DNA from: Choristoneura fumiferana
Lineage: Eukaryota; Arthropoda; Insecta; Lepidoptera; Tortricidae
Reading direction: 5' to 3'
Assembly: GCF_025370935.1 (NCBI RefSeq)
Contig: NC_133474.1
Location: forward strand, 13,389,795-13,453,794
Length of the DNA: 64,000 bases
Of this stretch, positions 45,617 through 56,689 are shown one piece after another. The position numbers and the translations under genes are program-made. Every line of letters begins with the position of its first letter. Within the stretch, counting starts at the first letter, position 1. The notes beneath the pieces are model-generated. The model saw only the letters and a list, made by a program, of their open reading frames with translations, was not told the origin of the DNA and did no database searches.

Positions 45617-47034
45617 GGCAATATCTGTTTAAGCAGAAGCCTGCGCTCGCGCTTGTTGACATGCCCTGTTTATTGACACGACAACGGCCCCAGTCTAATC
45701 TCCTTCCTAGAACATGGTGACAATCAAATTACGTTCGGCTACTTGTACGGAAATTAATACACGTGCTAACAGCATTTATGCTTCGAACGCTACTTTGTGA
45801 TAGCTATATAGCGCTATTCGACTTGACATGTTATTGTTAATGTACCAAGATTGGATTAACCCTCTCGCGTTTTCTTAATTACGGAGAGACATGTGAGTAA
45901 GATTTACCAGTTTTTATTAGTATTATTTTAAAGAAAATGGTGATCGTTGGGACCATTAAAGTAGAAGAGTATGATAAAGATAAGATTATTGGACTTAGAC
46001 TTTAGCTCCATTCTAAAGGATAGGTTTTTAAATTTATGGAAATGTTTAACTCGGGCTTAGAACTTCATTTAGTAAAATTTATACGTATGTTAATTAAATG
46101 CTTGTACTGAAAAACCTAGTTAAATCAACGAAATATTAATACCATGTCATGTTTAAAAAAACGTAACAACGATACTAGTATTTCGTGCGTAGGTATTTCA
46201 GGGCACAAGCCCTAAAAATTAATTCAGTATAAGAAAGTATTAGGATGTGAAAGTACCATGAATTATTAGATTAACTTCCTTGTCTTAACCTTTTCTTAAG
46301 TTTGCTAAAGGTTATCGGTCACAATCCAGCTTATTATCATTGAAACGACAACGTAACGTGACGGGTGACATTTTTAAACGCCCATTTGCAACAAATATGA
46401 AGAGGAAACACCATCCCTGGACTGTATAGCTCAAAATAAATAAAGTAGAGTTGTGTAACAGGCCAACGGCTTAACTATTTTTTCTGGATACACTACTGAA
46501 CTAAATTAAATATTTTGTGTCAGCTGTATACAAAATCAGAAACATGGCTCTACTACACGGAGAATCTTGTGAATTTTACTACATATTTTGGCAGCTATGA
46601 GAAACGGCGACACAAATCGAAATAAATCGTATGGTTCTGAATAATGACGATATTTTAGCATTCTGCTTATGAGTAGTTGATGGTGTTGTTAGGCGGCATT
46701 TGTTCGGAGCGTCACGTTTATGGTCTGACGCAATACTCGTATCTCTCACGCGTCATTTGCGGCGTATTGAAGCCGGCGTCGGCTTATTCTCAGTCGTGTT
46801 TACTCACACTCGCAAGGCGACCGCTGTAAGAGAATACCCTGAAATCCGATACACAAATGAATTATTACTTACACAGTAAATCGTAGGGTCGATGACATTT
46901 TTTGGCTGCCTACACGTTTATCACAAGTGTTAAAGTTCTTCCCACCGGCTCATAATCCGTGGAAAAAACTGCTGCTTTAAATCAATTGACACCTAAAGCC
47001 CTGTTCAGGGCATCTAATAAGTAATTTATAGAAT
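45617..47034. other. Intronic DNA, no gene recognised
   Basis: AT-rich intron. A GC-richer spot at 46680-46830 could be regulatory. No coding or RNA signal is seen. Confidence 0.35.
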
Positions 47035-47250
47035 CAGGCGTTACTTTGCGGAGGTCCATATCAATGAACTATAATAATTTCTTTGCTCACCCGCGACCTT
47101 ATGATAGCTAAGTTTATGCAAGATATGCGTGTTCATGCAGTTCCTCTACCTCCACACTGTAAGAACAAATCACACAAACCCATCTATCACCACCGCCACA
47201 CTACACTGACCCGTTTCGAACTCAATCAAAGCTCATCTTCAGAGCAACAC
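47035..47250. repeat. GGCGTTACTTTGCGGAGG repeat family, best copy
   Basis: Runs from ATCAGGCGTTACTTTGCGG, through CTTTGCTCACCCGCGACCTT and ATATGCGTGTTCATGCAGTT, to CTGACCCGTTTCGAACTC and GCTCATCTTCAGAGC. It parallels 34275-34495. Read on the - strand, the distal end has CTGAAGA and GAAA boxes around a 6-bp stem (47214-47242), reminiscent of a hammerhead ribozyme core. Confidence 0.7.
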
Positions 47251-48575
47251 AACAATCTAATAAGTAGGTACATATACCTATGCATCCTTTGGGTACACTC
47301 GCAGCCTTCTATCAGCTGGATGTGATTGGGGTCAGTTGCTATCCAGCCCAAGCCTAATGTTTAAAAGAACGATCGACCGAAAACCATACGAAGGAATATA
47401 TTATTATTTAAAGTGACACAAAAATCTCCAACGTAATAGGAGGCTGATTGTTACTGCGACGAGGGTAACGGTTCAAGGCAAACTTTTAACAACTTGAATT
47501 CACTTGCAAACGGTGTATTCTCGGCTTATATATCACTCGCGGATTGTGCCAGCGAGCCAACAAATAGAAAAAAAATATCGCCCGGTGCTTATTCTCGATC
47601 GAGATACATCGCGCGATACCGAGCCAAGACGCTTTTATTATAGCCACCCACTCTTGCTCTTACCTATACTTATCTTCTCTGTACATTTCCCATTCTGTCA
47701 GAATACAGATGCTTCTAAAAGATTTACGAGAAATCAAATAATGGTTGTAAATATGTCGAAGAAACATTGAAGGTGACCTTTGACATTTTTAGCGTTAATT
47801 ATTCATCAATTTCATCATAATTATACTCTTTCATACCTACTAAATCAGATGCGGCCTGAATGTCCAAAGATCGCCCTTTACATGTTGGAGAGAACTGTTC
47901 CTCATTTTTGTCTAATATTCTCATGTCAAATGCTTTGCACGTTTCCTTTTCCTATTAAACGGATATTTTGCTCTTCGACATTTCGCAAATTGCCCCGCTC
48001 TTTGCTTTTTAACTCCGTTAGCAGCCGTCCCATTATCTGTAATCTGGATTATCCTCGATACAATCATGCACGAGACAAGTACGTTATTAGAAGCGTCTTA
48101 GGTAGGTATGCGTCCCTCAGACTCTAGAGTAGGTAGATTGAATTTAATCCCCTTCGTGTGTACACAAGCGTAACGACGCGTTTCTCGGAAATTTCATTGT
48201 ACTTACAAGATCTTTTATTATTGTTGTCATTCTGTTTAATAAGAATAAACTAATCGAAGCCACGCTTCAAAAATTGTTAGTTGTTGAATATTTCTAACAA
48301 TTAATTTATTATTGAATTCTGTGAAATATTAAATATTACGAGTAATCGAATCGAAGGACTAATGAAAAAATAACTTTTAACTAATTTGGCCGCAAACTTT
48401 TATAGTGATAGTAAAAATACAAAATTTTACGTAATAAAAGCTTTTTAGCTTGGAAGAGAAATATTTTTGCTTCCAATATTAATTTGCATGTAAATGACAA
48501 ATCTGTTGATTATTGTTACCCCATTGCGATCGACAATTATACAATTTTTATTTATAACCAACTGGTGATATCAGC
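47251..48575. other. Intronic DNA, no gene recognised
   Basis: Two + strand ORFs of 88 and 115 codons (47504-47770, 47780-48127) lack any domain, have no flanking splice pattern I trust, and are probably chance. No repeat ends are recognised. Confidence 0.35.
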
Positions 48576-48683
48576 ATAATATACTGAGCGGCAAAAAATC
48601 TGGCCCTCAAAATGTACAGGTATAGGTGTATAGGTATTTTAGCATCAAAAGTGGGTCTAAATTTGTGTCGCTGAGTATATTAT
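48576..48683. mobile_element. MITE with ATAATATACTGAGCG ends
   Basis: The left end ATAATATACTGAGCG (48576) and right end CGCTGAGTATATTAT (to 48683) are perfect inverted repeats of 15 bp. The ACTGAGCGGCAAAAAATCTG start is typical of a lepidopteran mariner-like MITE, and the ends are embedded in TA-rich sequence, as expected for TA insertion. Confidence 0.65.
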
Positions 48684-48747
48684 AACTTGTCCTTAATATT
48701 GTTTTTCATTCGGTTTCAATCAACGCCTTTAAGTTATAACGCATGTA

Positions 48748-48880
48748 CAGTCAGCATCAAAAGCAGGTGCACACTTTCATACTTTGTCGTTTTACAGCCA
48801 CGTACTAAACGCCAGGCAAGATTGCCAATGTGTCAATGCGACAGTGTAAAAAAGTGATCCGCTACTTTTGATGCTGACTG
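48748..48880. mobile_element. TA-flanked MITE with CAGTCAGCATCAAAAG ends
   Basis: CAGTCAGCATCAAAAGCAG on the left pairs with CTACTTTTGATGCTGACTG on the right: 16 bp perfect, then partial. TA lies on each side. This is the signature of a Tc1/mariner-mobilised MITE. The internal region has no ORF. Confidence 0.8.
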
Positions 48881-48883
48881 TAC

Positions 48884-51800
48884 CTACTCCCTTACACAAT
48901 GCAGAAGTGCACCTAGTGGGAAATTGTATGTTTGCCCAGTCTAACTAGATAACTAAATGCATGCGCAAATAAGATACAATCTCCAGCTACGAGTAGGAGT
49001 ATATGCACTTGATAGCAGCTTCGTCTGATCAAGCAGGAGTTGTAACGAGTGGTCCGCGGCCCCGCGCCCGCGCTGCCGCCGCCGCAATAATTAGCCGCGT
49101 CAATATGCGCTGCGCAAGCCCTCCATCGCCATTTGAATATTTCCCCACGGACGAAGTTTGCGGCGTGCTCGTTAGAAACGACGGATAGAGTTTTATTAAT
49201 GTCCGAAATGATAACGACATGTCGCGCGGTCTCGCGTACCGGCCCGGATTACTGACGGCCAGCTGAATTAATAACTCGCTTATTGCCGCTCTGGGCTCCG
49301 CAATACGGATGTCAATTCCTGTTTTAATTTTGTAAGGGTTTATACGTGTTCCGGGTTATAAGTTTGACTTTGTGCTCTGTCATTCAGTCGGATATGTATT
49401 TAATTGACTTTGCCGTGGCATAAGAGCGCCGAGGCTAGACGGTTAAACTGGAATCACCCAAACTTTTTTTAAGGTCGGTCGGAGCCAGAGCGAATTGTGA
49501 CTTTGTTACGGGGGAACTTTGGCTGATTGAATGTACACAATTTCATAAGATTCAATGCAAACAATAAATGATAACAAGAAGCTTTTCGTTCCGAGAAAAA
49601 ATAATAAGAACCGCGACGCACGTCGCCTGAACGTTTCGCTTAAATGAATATACGTTGAATAAAAAGAAGAGGCAAGAAAATAGCCATTGTCGTACGTTTA
49701 TAAGATCACGTCACTTCCATCACGACTTTGCTCGAAGATTTATGTCGTTGCAATAAAATCTCCTCGTTTGAATAAACATCTCCGGCGCTAGGCGCTGTGA
49801 CAAATTGCTACATCCCGCCGCCAAAAGCTGAGACGAGCATTAACTAAAATAATTGTTTTCAATGACGAGTGGTCTGTGATTGCAGCCTGATGAGTATTCA
49901 TGCGGAATGGCGGCAGGCTGTGCGCTCGCACCGCGTCTGCGTCACGCCGAATCCATTCCTTGTGTCTTTTTAACGACCCAATTGGAAACAGAATTATTTT
50001 GCTTTGCTTATTTTTGCTCTCGCTATTCTTATCATTTTCTTTTTGTCATAATAAATTGACATAGAAATGTATATTTCCTAACAAAGTAGTTTCCTAACGA
50101 AGTGGGAAAATAAGGTACCCTATTATGATGGGAATGTAGGTAGTTTTACTGAGACGTTACGTCTTCCGTTGATACAAATAATGATGTGTTACGTTTTGTC
50201 TGTATAATTATTTATACCTTGTTTATGCTATACGTAAAGGCAATTTGTTCGTTTATCTATTAATTATAAAAAATAACATATCCTGACTGATTTACCATCG
50301 CCCAGCCGAAACTACTGGATCCAGGAACTTGAAATTTGTCAAACATGTCTTGAGTGAAAGTCATAGAGCTATTAAGAAGAGATTTTTCGAAATCCAACTT
50401 CCAGTGGGGTACAATAGGGGTTCAAAGTTTGTATTTTATGTTTGTAATTTTTTCATGCTAACCTTTTTTTTTCGAAGATTTTTACGAGTACCATCGCAAG
50501 TTATCACATTTTTATTTATTAATAATTTCATCACTAAGAACATACTTGAATTCATAATATTGCTTTTTAGAACAGTCTCCATATAAATATTTTATTTTGA
50601 TATGTACTAACTGGCTAGCTATTTAATAGCACATGCATTTGTAAACTAATAACTAAAACAAATTCCTCTATGACCCAAAGTCTTCAAATTTTCTTTTATG
50701 GCGTGCTATTGCAATAATTTACTAACCGGTTAATTTAAAACTTCCTTTATATTTAAATTATTTTAATAACGAACGTAAAATATTTAAACCAGCAGTAAGC
50801 GAGCAGCAGTTCCTGTAGAGCTGCATTGTTTTAGTAGTTTTTTTTTAATGAGAAATGTATTTGTGTGTCTATCGAGATTGCCAATCCCTTTAACAGGAAG
50901 TAGATCGTAGTCTTCCTACTAAAACTAATTAAACCGAACATCGGCGTATGGAGCCTCGAAGAATAATGAATGGCGGAGGGCAGAGAGCCCACCTCCGATG
51001 GCGGGGCACTCGTAAAAAAACAGCTTTAATTGGAGCAGTGCGCTTAACGAACGAGATTTTAATTGAAATCTCATCGTTTAACTAGTGATAAACAGACCAG
51101 CAGTAAACACTGATTAGTCTTGAAGTGCCTCATTTGTGGCCTGCGCACCAATGTTTATGAGACTTCGATAGAATGGAAGAATATTTCTCAAATAGTTCGT
51201 TGACTTCATTTTCATCTCTGATTTGAAGAAAGCAAATAAGTTGCAGGTGTGAATGAAACTGAGCCTAAATAATGTAAATAAGTGTACCAAAGTGTTCTTA
51301 TTATGGTAATGGAAAATTTCGGTTTTTGCTACCACGAACTGAAGAATTCTAGCAAACATTTTTTTCAAATCAGACTAAGATATTATAGAAACCTTTTGAG
51401 AAACGCTCAGAATTTAAAATAACAATGCATGATTACTAAATGAAAGAAAAAAAGAAAAAATATTTTATTAAAGTGAAAAACATCTTTGTGCTATGTCTAT
51501 TTTCACAGTTTAGAGCGAACATAATTGACTTTTAAAGTTGAGAGCAGCCTTTAAGTATGTTTATTAGGATACGTGTCATGAAAATGCATCAAATGTATTT
51601 ATTGTATATACATTTTTCATTCGACTTTACCAATCTTTCCAGTCCGAAAAGCTAGCTGTACAAGCTTTCAGAGCCAAACTCGAGCAGATGTTATGCGAAT
51701 GTATGTTAAAAACTTCCCGTTGAATGGAAAACGAGTAGTCTAATCTTGCATGCGTTTCCAAGCACGCTTGAAAAATGATTGCATTGTTATATGTATACCT

Positions 51801-52190
51801 ACTAGGCATACAACGTAATTTTATTCTTGGCTCGCATGCAGTATTATGTACACAATACCTGAAAGCTGCGAGGTTGCTGACTAAGCCGCAAACTAAGAGC
51901 TGAAAATCTTTTATAGCTTGGTTTCATTGCGAGCCGACGCCGCTTGTGCTACCTGCGCCCGCCATCTTAAGTAATGAATGGTGTAAACAGCTATAATCCG
52001 CGGAGAGCAGTGGTTTTTTTGTGCATGAAATATTAGATAAACGGGCTTTATGCAGAAGTAAATCAGCAAAGCGAATCTTAATAGACTGGACTATCTTCTG
52101 GTCTGTAACATGAAAAGTCTTTAAACAAACACTCTTAAATTTTGTGAAAAAAATGCATAATATTTATCAGAATAATTCTTTAAATATATA
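48884..52190. other. Intronic DNA with GC-rich candidate regulatory blocks
   Basis: 49040-49260 is markedly GC-rich, with a GCCGCCGCCGC run next to AATAATTAGCCGCGTCAATA. 49850-49970 and 50940-51010 are also GC-richer. The ORFs on both strands at 49003-49220 reflect the GC content and not a gene. I see no exon, RNA gene or mobile element. Confidence 0.4.
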
Positions 52191-52192
52191 AA

Positions 52193-52198
52193 TATGTG

Positions 52199-52237
<39 letters not shown>
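52193..52237. repeat. (AT)n-(TG)n compound microsatellite
   Basis: TATATATATATATA followed by about 14 TG units, ending directly at the left arm of the hairpin at 52238. Confidence 0.9.
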
Positions 52238-52239
<2 letters not shown>

Positions 52240-52375
52240 AACATGTGTACTTAAAAAGAGGCACGGATACTGTTTTTATGTAATTTTTGTTACTGAATTA
52301 AAATATTTTTATTCAGTAACAAAAATTACATAAAAACAGTAGGTATCCGTGCCTCTTTTTAAGTACACATGTTAC
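52238..52375. repeat. Near-perfect inverted repeat (hairpin, 61-65-bp arms)
   Basis: The left arm 52238-52298 and right arm 52311-52375 are exact reverse complements except for a 4-base insertion in the right arm (CAGTAGGTATCCG against CAGTATCCG). The loop is 12 bp, TAAAATATTTTT. The outer ends are GTAACATGTGTAC and GTACACATGTTAC. There is no ORF. It may be a foldback element or a product of hairpin-mediated duplication. Confidence 0.9.
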
Positions 52376-52539
52376 TTGTATTAAGAGAACACTGCTCTCT
52401 ACTAATACTATGTATAATTACAGAGAGGAATTAATTTACTTAGGCATAACTATCTACCCAAACAACTTTAAAAAGATTATAGTATTCAAATTTCTCATTT
52501 AGATTTCTGGATTAGGTTTGCAATATCGAAATAACTTTT

Positions 52540-53060
52540 GCTTTTTAGCCATTTTGTTAATTAACATTTACAATCATGTGTAGTAGAAGAATAAATGTCA
52601 ATGTGTTTGTTTACATAGTTATAAAGATTGGCAGATTGAGCTGCCTGCTGTCTCCTTGCAAATGCAGTTTTGGAAATTGTGGTGGGGATTACATTACTCT
52701 TTTTCCTACGTGTATGTAGATGTTGTTTGTGGTTTAAAAGTGGTTGTGTGTTTTTATGATAAGATATAGTAAGTAAGTAAGTCACATAGGTTGTAGAGTT
52801 CACTAGTGGGGAATTTGTAGGGCTTCATAAAAATTACCTTTAGCATCGCCTTTTGGGCTCTCTCCAGCTCGAGAAACTTAGATTTGGTGGCACCACTCCA
52901 GACAGGAATACAGAATGTCAGGACTGACTCGGCCAAAGAAACGTAAACTTGTGTTAACAAGGTTTTTGACGCAACATATCTAAGCTTCTTAAAGACCCAG
53001 ATCAGTTTACGCATTCTTGCCATATATTTACTTGAAATATATAAAAAATGTTTCACACAT
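52540..53060 (-). pseudogene. CR1/Jockey-like LINE ORF2 C-terminal fragment, frameshifted
   Basis: The - strand from 53056 reads RKLIWVFKKLRYVASKTLLT, then QVYVSLAESVLTFCIPVW, then LELERAQKAMLKVIF. This is the post-catalytic region of non-LTR reverse transcriptases (Y..L...L.Y.I..WG, ...QK..LR.I). Near 52775 the frame shifts, and reading resumes as HTRRKKSNVIPTTISKTAFA, then RRQQAAQSANLYNYVN, to a stop near 52561. The end matches the usual C-terminal pattern KTSFARRQ..AQSA.LYN. The copy is 5'-truncated and inactive. Confidence 0.8.
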
Positions 53061-53495
53061 TTGAAAATTATATTTGAGTTTTACTCTACCAAGTATAATT
53101 AAATAATCTTAAAGAAGAAGAGGAAGTCCTATATCCGAGCTTTTTTCCTCGTGCGTATTTATAATTGCCGCTTATAACATGGGTTGTCGTAGCGTAAAAC
53201 GATTAGCTTGACAGGCACAACTAAGTAAGACTGGTCCGGATCCCAGGCTTCACATGGAATAAAAAGCAGATGAGATAGCAAGGTAAAGTTAGCTAATTAG
53301 AATATTGAATCCGAACCGAAATGACCACACCAAAACCGAGCACCGACAAGAGTGGAAATTATTGGCAGATCTTAGACACTCAAAGCGTTTAATTGTAAAC
53401 GTGAACACAAGCTTGAGCCTAACATTCGCTGGACATAATTAGTAAAAAAGGGACTTCACTGCAGCACTGCAATGTATATGTCGTAAAAAGGTTGA
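53061..53495. other. Intronic DNA, no gene recognised
   Basis: Short AT-rich spacer between two retroelement fragments. Nothing recognisable. Confidence 0.35.
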
Positions 53496-53499
53496 AATA

Positions 53500-53785
53500 T
53501 TTTTTTTTATTCGACTGGATGGCAAACAAGAAAGTGGGTCTGCTGATGGTAAGAGATCACCACCGCCCATAAACATCTGCAACACCAGAGGTATTGCAGA
53601 TGCGTTGCAAACCTAGAGGCCTAAGATGGGATACCTCTAGTGCCAGTAATTTCACCGGCTGTCTTACTCTCCATGCCGAAACACAACAGTGCAAGCACTG
53701 CTGCTTCACGGCAGGATTAGCGAGCAAGATGGTGGTAGCAATCCGGGCGGACCTTGCACAAGGTCCTACCACCTGCAAAAATGGA
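53500..53785 (-). mobile_element. Interspersed retroelement 3' segment, GGTGGTAGGACC family, reversed copy
   Basis: Reverse complement of the family at 31026-31312. It begins (on +) TTTTTTTTATTCGACTGGAT, passes CCGCCCATAAACATCTGCAA and ends near GCAAGGTCCTACCACCTGC. The two copies are similar throughout, so both descend from one source element. ORFs on both strands here are repeat by-products. Confidence 0.78.
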
Positions 53786-55552
53786 ACAAATCATACGTGA
53801 ATGCGATGCCCTCGCCAGATTAAGAATGAGACTCTTTGGCGACGAATATACCGTACCAGGATATACCAAACTTCAAGGCACTGGCCGCTGTGCCAATTAT
53901 TTTTTTGAATGAAGTTTTAAAACCACTGAATTAATAATTAAATGCGAGGGGTAAATTACAGATGCCTGTAGATCGCAGGGTATTCGTAAGGACCCCTAAA
54001 ATAAAATAAGAGGCGATTAGCCGTGGCGTGGCATATTAGTCGTAGCATGGCGTAACATGGCGCTAGCTCGCTTGTTACGCCAGTTATATCAGAGCGTGGC
54101 ATATTCGCTGACGGCGCCGCTGCCACTCGCACCCTCCATCTCGTGACTTGTGCCGCCTCAGCACTCAACCGAATGTCCTAAGACGTTGCTCGTGGCCCCA
54201 ATTAACTCGCGAATACCTCGACCTTCTGTTACTCGGATATTTATACGAGAATTAACATTACATTAATTTAGTATTAATAAGTTTCTGTGTATGTTGAGAA
54301 GGTACTAGAACAGATGATGAAGTCCTGTGGTCTCACAGCAGGGATTTAATGCTATGGAGATGGGACATTTAAATATCTCATTCCGAATTAGTTCGATGTA
54401 TTGCGTCACAGGAACATGTCAAAGAATGCAATTAAATTACGAGTATGTAGGTATTTGGCCAGTATTTCTTTGACGAAATTATTTTAAAAATGATCTAGGT
54501 ATTGATCCTGACTATATAGGTACTTCAGAGGAATCATTGTCTAGCTAGATGAAAAACATTACCCACCAATCGTTAAATCGTTATTATTTCTCAGAACGGC
54601 TTTTATCGTAACGTTGGCATTTTTATCAAAATGAAAGCATCCTCTTTGTGTTCCATTAATGTTTTATACATTTTAAAAAGTAAGCATTTGTTACGGTGAT
54701 AACAGGGGCGGATTAAAAAGAACTCATTTTTATTCATATCTCGTAAAATTTTATAAAAATATCGACGTTAAAATTTATGGCTTAATATTATTTACACCAC
54801 AGAACACAAGCTTAAACTCTGGGAATAAGACTTTTGTTGTCATTTTCAGTCAAAAATCGTTTCATAATGCTACAAGCTGGAATTCTGGAAGCCTGAAAAT
54901 AGTATCATTTGCCAGGTTTGTTTAAGTATTGTTAAATATGGGTAATACAGTATCGTGTGTACTATAATTTCGTTTAGCGGTAATACTAATTTGTAGAATT
55001 CAACTCGAAAATAAAAAATAATGTTGCTAAACGTTGCTTTCTTCCAATGTGGACTAAAATGTTCGTTCGCTTTCCAAAGAACGTGCGTAGTGTCGCGCGG
55101 CGGCGATCGCGGCGGGCCACCGGAGCCGGCCCGAATGGCGAGGCCGCTCGGATATTATTCCGGACCCGGACGGACCACTCATGCATATTCATTTGCCCGA
55201 TCCAGAGGCGCGTATTAATTTGCATCCCGATCCAACACTGCCCTCGCTACATTGTCCACTTTCGTTTCTTTGCCACGACTCGACGCTAACCCAGTCTCAG
55301 TATTCCAATTGAACGTGAAATCGGTCCCGCACATCCTGCATTCGTTATAAGCCTGAGTACTTTATTACTGGACATAGCAAAGTCCTCTCGCTTTGATAAA
55401 TTTCCTTCAGACTATATTATTATACTACCTATTTGCGAAAAAGGCTTTTCTTGTTCACATACCTCTCGTGCGGAGGGTTGAATATCTTATTAGATATTTA
55501 TTTACCAGCTAGCCCAGTCTACGCGTACACCGGATACCCGATAGTAATTGCT
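53786..55552. other. Intronic DNA with GC-rich candidate regulatory blocks
   Basis: GC-rich patches lie at about 54030-54160 and 55085-55225. The second includes TTAATTTGCATCC, an octamer-like homeodomain/POU motif, beside a GGCCACCGGAGCCGGCC stretch. No exon with convincing splice sites was found. Confidence 0.4.
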
Positions 55553-55757
55553 TTATCGAAAATACAAACTGAGACATGTAGCACTGAGCACAGAAAAACC
55601 AGAAAAAGAGACCAGCGCTGGGAATCGAACCCAGGTCCTCAGCAATCCCTGCTGCGTGCTATAACCCCTACACCACCGCTGGACAAAAGCAACAAATTTG
55701 CGTATAAGTAACAAATTTGGAGTTGAAATAAAAAGTACAAAAATACTCAAAAAAAAC
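55553..55757 (-). mobile_element. tRNA-derived SINE, same family as 30.1 kb
   Basis: On the - strand: TTTCAACTCCAAATTTGTTAC, then GGTGGTGTAGGGGTTATAGC (A-box region) and GGTTCGATTCCC (B box), and a tail of ACATGTCTCAGTTTGTATTT, then TCGATAA. Unlike the 30.1-kb copy it has no inverted tail, so it probably shows the normal SINE structure. It is not a functional tRNA gene. Confidence 0.8.
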
Positions 55758-56540
55758 AATCATAAGTAAATGCTTTGAATAATATCAAACTGAACAGAAT
55801 ATATTTTTGATCAAATCGTTATACTTTTTATATTGTAATGTTAAAAACAAGTTTAGCTATTCTTGGAAAACTAAAAGCTTCTAAATTCATATTCATAATA
55901 ATAATTCATGATTTTGTGTGATTTTAAAACACTCAAGCAAAAACGTAGGACTGGTCTAAGTGCACCATAAATCAGCTTGGCGGTGGTTTATGTGAAGTTC
56001 GGAGGTTTGCGCACTTCCAAACCCGTTATACGAGTATTACCTATATTGAAAGCGATTTCCACACTGGAGGTGCTTCAACAACGAAATCAAATATGTATTT
56101 TGCAAGCTTAGCTGGCTCACCTACCGATATAGCTTATGGTACCTATAGCTACTTTGTTTACGTAGATGCCTGACATCTAAATGCAATATCATCTTCTGCA
56201 CCGCATCCAGTTTTGAATGATCGTCTTGGTATATTGTGTTGTGAATGGGTCGTTTCGATTCGTTTCTTTTTTCTTTTCATAATTTTCTTTACCATGTTAG
56301 GTAGTAGGTTAGTAGCAGTTGAATTCTGTAAGTACCTACAGTTTTACATGCTTTCTTGGGACCAATGTAATGGCGACAGCTTGATTGTATCAGCTTTTGG
56401 AATGATTTGAATTGGTCGTAAGAAAGTAAAACTTGTCATTGTTTTAAGATAGGTACCTACTTTTTACTCTATTTATTATTTTTATACTTTAACGTCTATT
56501 TGCCCCAAATGATTCGTCATGTCAAATAAGTATACTCGTA
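55758..56540. other. Intronic DNA, no gene recognised
   Basis: AT-rich with no coding or repeat signal that I can support. Confidence 0.35.
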
Positions 56541-56544
56541 TGAC

Positions 56545-56685
56545 AATCCAATACAATACAATAATGACTCTTTATCGTATGTACACCAGCAATAGTAAAA
56601 GATAAGAAAACAGGTACACAGAGAGAAAATTACAAGGTAAGCAATAGGCGGCCTTATCGCTTAAGAGCAATCTCTTCGTGGGTTT
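56545..56685 (-). mobile_element. LINE/SINE 3' tail, reversed copy of the 41.4-kb family
   Basis: (CAATA)n, then ATGACTCTTTATCG, GTAAGCAATAGGCGGCCTTA and TCGCTTAAGAGCAATCTCTT mirror the tail at 41436-41577 on the other strand. It is noncoding. Confidence 0.75.
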
Positions 56686-56689
56686 TTTT

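Noticed and set aside
49003..49220. ORFs on both strands over a GC-rich block
   Set aside because: GC-rich DNA lacks stop codons on both strands. The peptides are low-complexity alanine/arginine runs.
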